A stretch of 64,000 nucleotides of DNA from Ostreococcus mediterraneus (taxonomy: Eukaryota; Chlorophyta; Mamiellophyceae; Mamiellales; Bathycoccaceae): the NCBI GenBank assembly GCA_012295225.1, contig WMKK01000003.1:422353-486352 (forward strand), in the 5' to 3' direction. Both the position numbers and the translations under genes were made by a program. Below are positions 29,363 through 38,581 of this stretch, piece by piece (the stretch's first letter is position 1; every line of letters begins with the position of its first letter). The notes beneath the pieces are model-generated. The model was not told the DNA's origin. It saw only the letters and a list, made by a program, of their open reading frames with translations, and ran no database searches.

Positions 29363-32242
29363 ATGCCGCCGTTCGGCGCGTTAAGCGCGGTGGCGAGTAA
29401 AGTTAAACACTCCGCGTCGTCGGTGGCGAAGAACATCGTGTTCGGGCACGAGAGCGCGCTCGGGTTCGACGATGGGGGCGCCGAGCCGTTGCTCGATAGA
29501 ATCTCATCTGGTCTCGTGCCCGTCGACCGTCGCGCGGCGTGCGAGGAGTTGCGCGATTTGGTGCGCGCGAACGCACAAGCACAACTCGCAGTGGCGACGA
29601 TTGGCGTGCCGGCGCTGTTTGAGACGTTGAGAGAGACGACGGATGATGATGAGCTCGTGCGGCTGGCGCTGGAGGCGTTGTTCGCGAGCGCGAGCGCCGC
29701 GCACGTCATGGAGGACGGCACTGGGGCGTTGATAAAAGTGAAAGTACACGATGCGATCGCAAGGGATGGTGGGAACATTGCGCAGCTGATCGGGGAGTTA
29801 CGCGGGGGAGATTTTTATTCGAAATTGTACGCGGCGCAGACGCTGAGCGAAGTGAGCGAGACGCGTGGAGAGGCGTTGAGAGCGAAAGCGCTCGGGGATC
29901 CGACGGCGATATCGACGCTCATGGATGCCACGAAAGAAAATGAAGTGATTCGAAATGAGGCATTGTTATTGCTCGTGGCGCTCACGCGTGGGAATGAGGA
30001 ATTACAAAAATTGGTGGCATTTGAAGGCGCGTTTGAGCGCGCGTTTTCAATCATCGCGGAAGAAGGCGGAGGAGACGGCGGCATCGTCGTGCAAGACTGT
30101 TTGGAACTCTGTAACAATTTGCTTCGTGACACGCCGAGTAATCAGACGTTATTTCGCGAAAATGGTTTCGTGCGCAACGTGCCCGCTTTGGCGGTCGTGG
30201 AGCGTTCGATTGGAGCTGACGGCGCGAGCGTCATTCCCGCGCAAAAATGTGCGAATACGCTGTGCGCTCTGGAAACAATTCATTTGCTAGTGAGCACCGA
30301 CGAAGATCAAACCAAGCGCGAGGCGATTCGCCTAGATGCGGAACTCGAGACCATGATGATTCAACAACGCATTGATGGGTGTCGTGCGAATCAAACGGAA
30401 TTAGCCAAATACGGGACGGTTGACATTTTAATTCGCGCCGCGCTTGGGGACACTGCGGTAAAAGTGGCGAGTGTTCGAATCGCCGCGCTGCGTGCGTTGG
30501 CGGCGTTGGTACTTGATCATGACGGTAATCAGACTGCGTTGTTTAGTGCATCGGCAGAACGCGCGGGGACTGTAACGGAACCAGCTTTGTTGTCATGCGG
30601 ACGAACAGCGCTGCACGGCGAGACGCAATCCGAGCGTGACGCCGCGGCTTCGGTTTTAGGCGCGGCGATGCGCGGTAATCCAGATGGTCAGATACTTCTC
30701 GTATCGACTCTTGCGCCTACTGGGTATGGTGGCCCCGATGGGACCGATGAATCGTCGCTGGGAGGGTTACTCGCGCGAGCTTTGATGCCGAAGAATGGAG
30801 CGAGTATGGCGTTCGACCAAGCGAGCGTTGCCGCGGCAGGGATTTTGCGAGAAATGCTCCATCGCAATGATAAGAGTAGGCTTAAAGCACTCAGAGTCAA
30901 TCTAGAGGGCGTGAACGCGAGGTCCAGCTCATCGGAGCTGTTGCTTCCAAGGTGCGTCCGACAGCTCGCAGTGACATTCACGAACGAGGAGGACAAAACC
31001 AACGTGGAAAAGCTTCAGACTGTTTTCTTGCGTCTGCTCATTGTTTGGTTGTACGAATGCGCACCAGCCGTAGACGCGTTTTTATCTTCACCGGGGCATC
31101 TTCCGGCAATTGCCGATCTCGCGAAGACGGGAGGATGTACAGAATCGCAGCACGTCGCCGCTCTCGCGTGCGTCGTCCTTGGCTGTTGCTTGTTGGAAAA
31201 CTCAAGTACCGTGTTAGATGTAGTATCAGCGCGCGTGGGTCTACAAAACTTTTTCATGAAGTGGGAAAATATGACTACGTCGGAGTTTTACGTCAACGTT
31301 TCAAAGAAACCGAAATTACCCAAGCCTTTGACGCGCGCGAACGCGTCAAATCTTGCGAATTCCATTAGTGAAGAGCTTCCCGAGTATGCCCCGGGCGGCG
31401 GATTGTACGACCACGAGATAACGATTTTCATTAACGATCTCGAGGAGCGCGTGAAGTCTAGTATTATGTCTTTGTACGCCAAACCAGCGGGTGCAGCTGA
31501 TGAACCAGCTACGTCAACATTCGCCAAGCGCGTCGACGAGGACGACGTAGGATACCTGGTGCGACTGCAGCAAGCGCTGCACGAGAGCCAAAAAGATTTA
31601 TCTATCGCGCGAGCCAGGAACGCCGTGCTTGCTGAACAGTTACTCAACGGCACGCGCTCCGACGCACCGGCACAAGATCACGACGCTCGCGGTAGTCCTG
31701 AATCTGGGGCCAGAAATGCCTCGACTGAGGCACTTCACTCAGCCGTCGAGGCTGCAAAGCGAGCAAGCGCGGGTGAAATCAACGCCCTCAAGCACGAACT
31801 CGACGACATGCGGCGACTAGCAGATGAAAGGCAAGAGTCATTGACATCACTCAGCACGGCGTACAACGGTTTGGAAGCCGAAGTGTATCGACTCGAAGCC
31901 GAAAGTAAAGGCTTGCGCGAAAAACTTCACGCCGTCGCCGATTCGGACGGCGGTCTCGCGCCGAATACGGCGGCACTCGACGTTGCCCGCGACGCTGGTC
32001 GAGAAGAAGGCCGTAGGCTTGCAGAGGCAAATGTTGAAATTCGCGTGCGTGATGCAGTGGCAGCCGCGCTCGCGGAGGCGGCAGAGGCGCACGAAAGCGA
32101 ACTCAACGATCTTTTAGCGTGCCTAGGTCAAGAAGAAGCATCGAAAGAGCATCTATATGCCAAGTTATTAGAGCTCGGCCAAGATGAGTTCGCCTTAGAG
32201 GCTGAATTAGCGGCAATCGTCATCGACGACGACGACGGATAG
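29363..32242 (+). CDS. USO1: General vesicular transport factor p115/Uso1
   Basis: A 959-residue protein from the ATG at 29363 (human p115 is 962). Residues 25-640 form an armadillo-type globular head, including DRRAACEELRDLVRANAQAQ and the run of ARM helices. The segment CRANQTELAKYG and the following helices match the conserved Uso1/p115 head. A coiled-coil tail covers about 715-920, and the end is strongly acidic (VIDDDDG), as in p115 where it binds GM130 and giantin. Known role: tethering of COPI/COPII vesicles at the Golgi; the plant homologue is MAG4/GC6. An in-frame upstream GTG would add 43 basic residues, and I prefer the ATG. Confidence 0.92.
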   Translation: MPPFGALSAVASKVKHSASSVAKNIVFGHESALGFDDGGAEPLLDRISSGLVPVDRRAACEELRDLVRANAQAQLAVATIGVPALFETLRETTDDDELVRLALEALFASASAAHVMEDGTGALIKVKVHDAIARDGGNIAQLIGELRGGDFYSKLYAAQTLSEVSETRGEALRAKALGDPTAISTLMDATKENEVIRNEALLLLVALTRGNEELQKLVAFEGAFERAFSIIAEEGGGDGGIVVQDCLELCNNLLRDTPSNQTLFRENGFVRNVPALAVVERSIGADGASVIPAQKCANTLCALETIHLLVSTDEDQTKREAIRLDAELETMMIQQRIDGCRANQTELAKYGTVDILIRAALGDTAVKVASVRIAALRALAALVLDHDGNQTALFSASAERAGTVTEPALLSCGRTALHGETQSERDAAASVLGAAMRGNPDGQILLVSTLAPTGYGGPDGTDESSLGGLLARALMPKNGASMAFDQASVAAAGILREMLHRNDKSRLKALRVNLEGVNARSSSSELLLPRCVRQLAVTFTNEEDKTNVEKLQTVFLRLLIVWLYECAPAVDAFLSSPGHLPAIADLAKTGGCTESQHVAALACVVLGCCLLENSSTVLDVVSARVGLQNFFMKWENMTTSEFYVNVSKKPKLPKPLTRANASNLANSISEELPEYAPGGGLYDHEITIFINDLEERVKSSIMSLYAKPAGAADEPATSTFAKRVDEDDVGYLVRLQQALHESQKDLSIARARNAVLAEQLLNGTRSDAPAQDHDARGSPESGARNASTEALHSAVEAAKRASAGEINALKHELDDMRRLADERQESLTSLSTAYNGLEAEVYRLEAESKGLREKLHAVADSDGGLAPNTAALDVARDAGREEGRRLAEANVEIRVRDAVAAALAEAAEAHESELNDLLACLGQEEASKEHLYAKLLELGQDEFALEAELAAIVIDDDDG

Positions 32243-32367
32243 CGTCCCGACAGTAGCGACAGCTTGTAACTTAAAACAAAATGCAGCTCAAAGCACCTCA
32301 AAGCGTGCCTCGAGCTACGCCACGCCAAGCCGCGCCGATTTGACACGGCAAAGCGGGCACGCAAAAC

Positions 32368-33513
32368 ATGGGCGGCGCCGTCACAAAGTTTCGCGCCGGT
32401 CCGCTCGATGCGCCAGAGTGCGCGGAACTCAAGCCACACTGGGGCGGTTTTGTTGACACCTTCGTCAACACTTTACACGCCCAAGGCGCAGCGGTATCGA
32501 TAACGCCCGGTCCGAGCGATGTGGATAATACTGGCAGTTTCCAGCGCCCCGCAGTCGGGCGCTTGGTGGCTATAGGCGATGTGCACGGAGATTTGGAAAA
32601 GACGAGAGAGAGTTTTCGCGCTGCGTCGCTCACGAACGAACGCGACGAATGGATCGGTGGTACGGCGACATGCGTACAAGTGGGAGATCAGCTCGATAGA
32701 GGGAAAGATGAAGTGGCCATTTTGCATTTTCTAGAGCGACTGAGGGGCGAGGCTAAAGCCGCAGGAGGAGAGCTCATCGTCATGAATGGCAATCACGAAA
32801 CACTCAACGTAAGCGGCAGATTTAGATATTCATTAGAACAAGGGAACGCAGACTTTACACGATGGAAGGCGAGACAAGACATCGGTAAGGCGTTGAGAGC
32901 GAGTTGCGGGTTATCGGCGGGGATTTGCGAGACGCGCGTTGGGGAAGCGGCGCTTGCGGGCGCGCTACCGCCATACGTCAAGCCGAGCGAGGGCGATCGA
33001 TGGCGAGCGCTCGCTCCGGGTGCACCATTGACGATGCGGTTCTTGGCGCATCAGCCTGTCGTTGTGTCGGTGGGAAATACGTTGTTCGTACACGGTGGTG
33101 TACTCCCAGAGCACGTGACGTTTGGCTTGGACGCACTGAACGCAGAAATTTCAAATTGGATGAAGAGCGGCAAGAGCAAAGGCATGCCACCACTGAGCGT
33201 TCAGGGTAAAGACTCACTTGTCTGGGCGAGGCACTACTCTCATCCCGCCGAGCACAGGTGTGATTGCGACTTACTGAAGGAAACACTCGCGATGATTCCT
33301 GGCGTCGAACGTGTCGTCGTTGGTCACACCATCCAGCATCCGCACGGTATTACGAGTGCATGCGACGGTAAAGTCATCCGTGTGGATGTGGGCATGTCTA
33401 AAGGATGCGTCGATGCCAAGCCTGAGGCTCTCGAGATTCTAAATAACGGTGAAAGTATATCCAAATGTACGATTGATGCCGACGGGGTTGTCACGACGTC
33501 GGCTCTTTCCTAG
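32368..33513 (+). CDS. Shewanella-like PPP-family protein phosphatase (SLP)
   Basis: A 381-residue protein. PPP metal-binding motifs: GDVHGD at 70-75, GDQLDRG at 106-112, GNHE at 141-144, FVHGG near 242 and VVGHT near 318. The SLP-type DRGKDE follows the second motif, and there is no SAPNYC signature of PP1/PP2A, which places it in the bacterial-like SLP group. Plant SLP1 is plastidic; SLP2 is mitochondrial and acts with Mia40 as a Tyr phosphatase. No clear transit peptide is present here (MGGAVTKF); Gly2 could be myristoylated, and the N-myristoyltransferase gene is 6 kb away, although that is coincidence of position. All metal ligands are present, so it is likely active. Confidence 0.9.
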   Translation: MGGAVTKFRAGPLDAPECAELKPHWGGFVDTFVNTLHAQGAAVSITPGPSDVDNTGSFQRPAVGRLVAIGDVHGDLEKTRESFRAASLTNERDEWIGGTATCVQVGDQLDRGKDEVAILHFLERLRGEAKAAGGELIVMNGNHETLNVSGRFRYSLEQGNADFTRWKARQDIGKALRASCGLSAGICETRVGEAALAGALPPYVKPSEGDRWRALAPGAPLTMRFLAHQPVVVSVGNTLFVHGGVLPEHVTFGLDALNAEISNWMKSGKSKGMPPLSVQGKDSLVWARHYSHPAEHRCDCDLLKETLAMIPGVERVVVGHTIQHPHGITSACDGKVIRVDVGMSKGCVDAKPEALEILNNGESISKCTIDADGVVTTSALS

Positions 33514-33569
33514 CGTTGTTTCACTAGCGGCACCAGTAGATATATATGACTATAGTAGAACGTGTTGAA

Positions 33570-33574
33570 TGTAA
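33570..33574 (+). terminator. TGTAA poly(A)-type motif after SLP phosphatase
   Basis: TGTAA lies 57-61 nt after the stop, in the 180-bp convergent spacer. Confidence 0.4.
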
Positions 33575-33693
33575 TCGCAGCAAGTATAGCACGAGTGCTT
33601 GAGAAAAAAAAAGAATATCTGTTTGTATTTTATACGCCACGCAACGCGTATGCCTAGAATGGTTGGTTTTTACTGACTAAACGGAACAAACGC

Positions 33694-34521
33694 TTACGCG
33701 TTGGTGCACAACGTGGTACACGCAGATGCGACGAAACCCATCGGGTTAGACGCGGCCGCCGTGCCCGTGGGAATGCACGTCGTCGTTTCAGACGGGCACA
33801 TGAGCGCCTTCACCCACGGCGCGAGCTTCGGCAACGACGTCGGCGTCACGACCTTCGCGGAAGTCCCGTACGCAAAGTCACCAATGTACTTCGGCGGCAA
33901 GTGTCTCCACGTCCCATCGCGAACGCCAGTCGTAACGAAGATCAACGCTGCGTAAACACCAGAGAAGAACGCCCACACGCACAAGATGAACAACGTCAAC
34001 TTTGCGATGTTCGCCGGCGAATATTCCTTGCCGGTTTCCTTGACTTCAACCTCTTCCTTCTAAATCACACGACATCAACACGACGAACGCAACGTCAGTC
34101 ATCGAAACACACGGCATCGACACGATACACGCGCTCTTCCCATCGCCACCAGTCACACGCACGCGCCACCATCCTACGACGGACGCCTTCCCAACAGCGC
34201 GCCTGACTTTTGACCCAACCCCATCGCGCGCGCACCCACCCCAGCGCGTCCTCACCGCGCGCGCGACGCTCGTCGTCCCCCGCCTCGCGCGCCGCGCATC
34301 GCGCACGCATCCCATGCATCACCCGCGCCCGCGCCCGGCCCCATCCGCGCGCGCGGTGCGCCACGACACGCCCGCGAATGCGCGAGATTCGCAGACGCGC
34401 GACCCTGCGCCGCGATCGCGGTCGACCGCCGACGCCCGCGCGCCGCGGACGCCGACGCGACGGGCGCGCGCGCGCGCGAGCGAGAGAATCAAACGATACG
34501 AAATAGTCGTACCTTAGCCAT
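33694..34521 (-). CDS. Small one-pass membrane protein with 9-nt first exon
   Basis: Two exons on the minus strand: 34513-34521 (ATG GCT AAG) and 33694-34059. The 453-bp intron has donor GTACGA, branch GACTGAC (rc of 34094-34100) and acceptor TTAG. Both ends are phase 0. The protein is 124 residues: a charged N-terminus (MAKKEEVEVKETGKEYSP), one membrane helix at about 25-47, a conserved-looking middle (TWRHLPPKYIGDFAYGTS) and a C-terminus with Cys residues (MCPSETTTC and ACTTLC). No signal peptide. I do not recognise the family. Without the tiny exon the frame has no ATG, so the splice model is needed. The intron is by far the most GC-rich and longest seen here. Confidence 0.68.
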
Positions 34522-34787
34522 GGTTCGTGCGCGCGAGTGTGTGCGGGGCGGCGCGCGGCACGGCGCGCGGTCGACGCCGCCGGGATGCTGACCTTTCGTG
34601 ATTGGTCGTTTCTTGAGTTAATGCAGTGGGGACTCGATGATTGGTCAATTGACTCAAGACACTTCGTGGACGGTTCGCGCGCGCGAATGACGACGGTAAT
34701 GCACATGGAATGCGTGCGAGTGACGGTAATATATATATACATGCGCGCAATGCGTGTTGCGCGCGCTCTAGGGCGAGGCGGCGTGGT

Positions 34788-35867
34788 CTAGCGCGTTCTG
34801 GAGGTGTCGGTTTCGTGACATCGGACGCGGACGGCTTCGGCGGCTCTGGCGGATTTTTCCAACGTCGCGGATGCGTCCCATTCCACGGCGCCTTTGATGA
34901 CGCACGTCTGGCTTGAGAGCATGGTGGTGTACATGGCACCGCCACGAGCGGAGCATTGGAATCCTTTCAGCATTCTCGGCGGTCGGCGGTCGGCGAGGTC
35001 GGCTGCCAAAAGAGCCGGAGCGATGCCGCAACACGATGAGCCAGTGACGGGGTCCTCTGGGATACCGACATTTGGTCCAAACCATCGGCTGTAAAAGTCG
35101 AAAGGATGTGTCCTTGACGCATGCGGGGACCAGAATGGCGGCGTTAGACAGACGCACACGCCTCTGCCGCCGATTTCGGCGAGACTGTTCATGTCAGGCA
35201 CATGCGTCGGTTGCATGTACGTGTTATAGTACGACTCGAACACGGCATCGTCAACGGCGTTTATTAATATGAATGTGTCACCGATGGAGTTCCTTGCCAC
35301 GGTAAACTGTTTTGAATTCCCACACCCAAACGCATCTCGAACTTTGTCTGATATTTCACTTTGCTCTTCGTCGGGTAGAGGAAACGGCTTACTCACACTC
35401 GCTTCTAAAGAGTACATTCTATCGCCATTCTCCAATCCAAACTTAACTGGCAGTTCCTCTTGTCCGTTCTTGTACAAGAAAATCAACTGGTCTCCAGTGT
35501 CCCCTTTCAAAAGGCGTTTCCACACGACGTAATCGGCCGCCGCGCAAGACGCATGTCCACAAAACTCAATTTCCTGCGTCGGCGTAAAGTACCGGATTTC
35601 ATAGTAGCAATTATTCGGCACGAGTTCGCCTCTGACCAGATCTTTCACTTCGCGCACGAAAGCAGTCTCGCTATAGTTCAACTCGGCCGCAATTTCCTGT
35701 AAAAGCCCATCGTTGCTGTAGAAAGGGTCGCCGCCCTTCTCTTTGTTTGTTACAAACTCGAGTAGGTATTCAAAATTAACGACGGCAGCGGGATTGCCCT
35801 TCCCTTGAGACGGCCCTACGGACTCGCGGCTCGTAAAAGCGTTATAGACGTGGAAGGGCACGCGCAT
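34788..35867 (-). CDS. PhzF-family isomerase-like protein
   Basis: A 359-residue protein from the ATG at 35867 (MRVPFHVYNAFTS); an earlier in-frame ATG overlaps the upstream gene. Family marks: GKGNPAAVV near 22-30, SETAFV near 67, the half-domain signature EIEFCGHASCAAADYV near 100 and GIPEDPVTGSSCCG near 295. PhzF-fold enzymes are two-lobed, diaminopimelate epimerase-like proteins with a catalytic Glu. Bacterial PhzF isomerises DHHA in phenazine synthesis, but most eukaryotic relatives (e.g. human PBLD) have unknown substrates, and phenazine synthesis is not implied. The gene follows IMPL2 on the same strand with a 155-bp gap. Confidence 0.88.
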   Translation of the reverse strand: MRVPFHVYNAFTSRESVGPSQGKGNPAAVVNFEYLLEFVTNKEKGGDPFYSNDGLLQEIAAELNYSETAFVREVKDLVRGELVPNNCYYEIRYFTPTQEIEFCGHASCAAADYVVWKRLLKGDTGDQLIFLYKNGQEELPVKFGLENGDRMYSLEASVSKPFPLPDEEQSEISDKVRDAFGCGNSKQFTVARNSIGDTFILINAVDDAVFESYYNTYMQPTHVPDMNSLAEIGGRGVCVCLTPPFWSPHASRTHPFDFYSRWFGPNVGIPEDPVTGSSCCGIAPALLAADLADRRPPRMLKGFQCSARGGAMYTTMLSSQTCVIKGAVEWDASATLEKSARAAEAVRVRCHETDTSRTR

Positions 35868-36022
35868 CACCGTCGCTATGTCTCGCCCAACTGTGAGGCG
35901 CGGGCGGAGCTCTGCGTGAAACTTGGATGATCGATAACGCACCGAACACGAATTTACTTCGAGTCGCGGTAATATTAATACAGTCGCACAGGATCGAGTA
36001 CTAGTAGATAGAGCTATCGGCT

Positions 36023-37003
36023 TCAGAAGAGCGTCTTGGAGAGCACGCGCACGCACTTGGCCAAGATTTTCTCGTCGCACGCGGCGATGACTTCACCTTG
36101 ATACGAACCAGATTCAATCGCCGCCGCGTCCGCGGTAAATTTTAATTCTTCACCCTTCCAGTCCGTCATCATCCCTCCGGCGCCCTTGACGATGGGCACG
36201 AGCGCCATGTAGTCGTACGGCTTCAAGTCGGCTTCGACGACCAAATCGCAAAAGCCCATCGCCAACAATCCGTACGCGTAGCAGTCACACCCAAACATGG
36301 GAATCTTTACTTCACTTGCCAGCTTCTCATAACGTGCCTTGTTCATGCCCTCAAACATTAACGGTGTCGTGCTGTACATGAACGCGTCGCCGAGGTTCTC
36401 GCACGGCTTCACCTTGATGGGTTTCCCGTTCATTGTGCTCTGTCGACCTTTCACCCCAACCCATTGCTCCTTCAACACGGGCTGGTCAAGAACCCCCAGC
36501 ACTGGCTCGCCGTTATGCAGCAGCGCGATCAACGTCCCCCAAAGCGGTTTACCCGTGATGAAACTCTTCGTGCCGTCAATCGGGTCGAACACCCACGTCC
36601 ACTCGCTCTCACCACCCGCGCCGAGCTCAATCCCATGCTCCTCCCCGAATATCGCATGCGTCGGCAACTCCTTCGTCACCATCGCTCGCATCACCGCCTC
36701 CGCCGTTTGATCCGCAATCGTCACCGGCGACGCGTCGCTCTTGTCCAACACCGCCAACGCATCCGCGCGAAAGTACTTCGTCGTCACCTTCCCCGCCTCG
36801 ATCGCCAATCGCTTGGCAAACTCCACGTACACATCCGGCACGTCGTCGTCATCGCCGTCGCCCCCACTCGCGCGCCGCGCGACGCTCGAACCCGCGCGCG
36901 TCGCGCGTCGCGCGCGCCCTCGAACCACCTCGCGCGCTCGCGCGCCGTTCGCGCGCATCAATCGCGGCGCCGACGCGCCTCGCGCCGACGCGCACGACGC
37001 CAT
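36023..37003 (-). CDS. HISN7: Histidinol-phosphate phosphatase, IMPL2/HISN7 type
   Basis: A 326-residue protein from the ATG at 37003. Residues 1-45 are Arg/Ala/Ser-rich (transit-like). The inositol-monophosphatase fold follows: TIADQTAE near 98, GEEHG near 123, the metal-binding WVFDPIDGTKSF near 138 and near the C-terminus DLKPYDYMALVPIVKGAGG (second metal Asp). The wording of these blocks matches plant IMPL2, shown to be the histidinol-phosphate phosphatase of plastid histidine synthesis. Long frames upstream of the ATG are read-through of the divergent spacer and the UBE2K gene. The ATG is 117 bp from the divergent UBE2K. Confidence 0.9.
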   Translation of the reverse strand: MASCASARGASAPRLMRANGARAREVVRGRARRATRAGSSVARRASGGDGDDDDVPDVYVEFAKRLAIEAGKVTTKYFRADALAVLDKSDASPVTIADQTAEAVMRAMVTKELPTHAIFGEEHGIELGAGGESEWTWVFDPIDGTKSFITGKPLWGTLIALLHNGEPVLGVLDQPVLKEQWVGVKGRQSTMNGKPIKVKPCENLGDAFMYSTTPLMFEGMNKARYEKLASEVKIPMFGCDCYAYGLLAMGFCDLVVEADLKPYDYMALVPIVKGAGGMMTDWKGEELKFTADAAAIESGSYQGEVIAACDEKILAKCVRVLSKTLF

Positions 37004-37120
37004 ACCGACGACGACGGCGATCGTAACGTGCGTCTCGCGTGCGCGCGTCTCGCTCGCGCACGAGAGGCGCGGTGTGACGCGTAGTAGTCGCCAGTGTGCG
37101 ACGCGCGCATCGACGACGCG

Positions 37121-37821
37121 ATGGCTGACACGAACCGCATCGCAAAGGAACTTCGCGAAATTGCGTCCGACACCGCGAGCGGGGTGACGGTGAGCCCGCA
37201 CGGGGACTCGTTGACGCACATGAAGGGCACGATCACGGGTGCGTGCGGCGAAGCGCGACGCGTGGCGTGGCGTGGATGGAACCTGTGTGTGGTCATCTGA
37301 GCGCGCGAGCGCGGAATCTCGTTGAACACCGTACTGACATTGCGCGTGCGCGTGACACAGGACCGTCGGATACGGTGTATGATGGTGGTATTTTCCATAT
37401 TGACATTCAAATCGGCCACGCGTACCCGTTCGAGCCGCCAAAGATGAAGTTTTTGACAAAGGTGTGGCATCCAAACGTGAGCTCGGCGTCGGGGGCGATT
37501 TGTTTGGATGTTCTTAAAGATCAATGGTCGCCGGCGTTGACGTTGAAGACGGCGTTGTTGAGTTGTCAGGCGTTGTTGGCGGCACCGGAGCCGTCGGATC
37601 CGCAAGACGCGGTGGTGGCAAAGATGTATATGGAACAGCGCGAGACGTTTGACGCGACGGCGCGGGAATGGACGAAGAAGTACGCGACGGAAAAGCAAGT
37701 GGACCCGGTCGCGGGGGAGTTGATGGAAATGGGATTCAGTGAGTCCGCCGTGTTGAAGGCGTTGACGAAGTGTGGTGGTGATAAGAATCGGGCGTTGGAG
37801 CAGCTCTTGGGTGACGCATAA
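37121..37821 (+). CDS. UBE2K: Ubiquitin-conjugating enzyme E2 K (with UBA domain)
   Basis: Two exons: 37121-37238 (39 codons plus one base) and 37361-37821. The 122-bp intron has donor GTGCGT and branch TACTGAC at 37332-37338. The protein is 192 residues (human UBE2K 200). The UBC fold has the catalytic Cys87 in [19 protein letters not shown]. The C-terminal UBA domain (about 152-190) contains LMEMGFSESAVLKAL and NRALEQLL. Known role: E2-25K/UBC27 makes Lys48 chains, helped by its UBA domain. Together with UBE2N at 19 kb the window holds two E2s with different chain types, but they are unlinked. Confidence 0.95.
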
Positions 37822-37931
37822 ACCGAATCTATGATGACGACGAGTTAACTTTTGATTTGATTTTACGAGACGACAATAATTAGCTGTGCTTTCTTGGCGC
37901 GAATAGCGTTATAAATAACCATACATACGAT

Positions 37932-38519
37932 ATGATGTTTACGCGCCGGGTGATGCTCGTGGCGTTGGCGTGCGCGTTGGCGGCTCAAGGAGGTCAAGCT
38001 GCGAACAGTCGGCGGTTGGAAAGGCGCGTTCGCGGCGATTTAACAACGTGTTCTGGCGGCATACCTAAAGCTTTGCAAATCAATGTGCCTATATGCTTGC
38101 GGCAGTACGTCTCGCTCGCGGCGTTGCCACTGGGTATATCTTTGGAAGATCTAGAGATCACTTCGCTGAACGTCACAATCGCAAACGTACCGCAAAGCAT
38201 CCGCGGCGCGCGCATTGACGCTTCAACTTCATCCGTCGCGTTCACGATGGTTCCCGAAACACTGATGGCAGATGCTTCAATAGAGACCGCGTTGAAGCTT
38301 GAGCCCAAAGTGGAGCGACTAGCGGGATACTATGACATTGTGTGGTACGAGCTTGAAGTTGTGTGGCCGACGTTCTTTGGCGTCGCGGATGCATCCGTCA
38401 CGCAGGAAGTCGAAGTCGAAGAAGACGAACCAGTAAGCGAGACAACGTTCACGCCGTTTCCATGCACGCACTTCATCGGTACATTGTTCTGTACCGATCG
38501 CACTTGGTTGAGTGGGTAG
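37932..38519 (+). CDS. Secreted orphan protein
   Basis: A 195-residue protein. A clear signal peptide (MMFTRRVMLVALACALAAQG, cleavage near 23) is followed by a polar domain with four spaced Cys (CSGG near 40, ICLRQY near 54, and PCTHF and LFCTD near the C-terminus) that could pair as disulfides in the ER or outside the cell. A short acidic stretch (EVEVEEDEPVSE) lies near 165. No membrane helix after the signal, no KDEL-type tail. I do not recognise a family. It is 110 bp downstream of UBE2K on the same strand and only 62 bp from the convergent helicase. Confidence 0.72.
   Translation: MMFTRRVMLVALACALAAQGGQAANSRRLERRVRGDLTTCSGGIPKALQINVPICLRQYVSLAALPLGISLEDLEITSLNVTIANVPQSIRGARIDASTSSVAFTMVPETLMADASIETALKLEPKVERLAGYYDIVWYELEVVWPTFFGVADASVTQEVEVEEDEPVSETTFTPFPCTHFIGTLFCTDRTWLSG
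38475..38498. repeat. 9-bp inverted repeat with 6-nt loop near gene end
   Basis: ATCGGTACA, loop TTGTTC, TGTACCGAT: a perfect hairpin ending about 20 nt before the stop codon of the secreted protein. It carries two GTAC cores, as do the palindromes after GNL1 and PDI. Confidence 0.7.
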
Positions 38520-38581
38520 CATTGAATATCGGTCACGCTATGCGATATAACTCTAATGTTGCAATTGCCTAAAAATTAAAA

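Noticed and set aside
33671-33677. TACTGAC between the SLP phosphatase and the 34-kb gene
   Set aside because: It lies in a convergent 3' spacer, on the plus strand, and no exon follows on that strand. A chance match to the branch motif.
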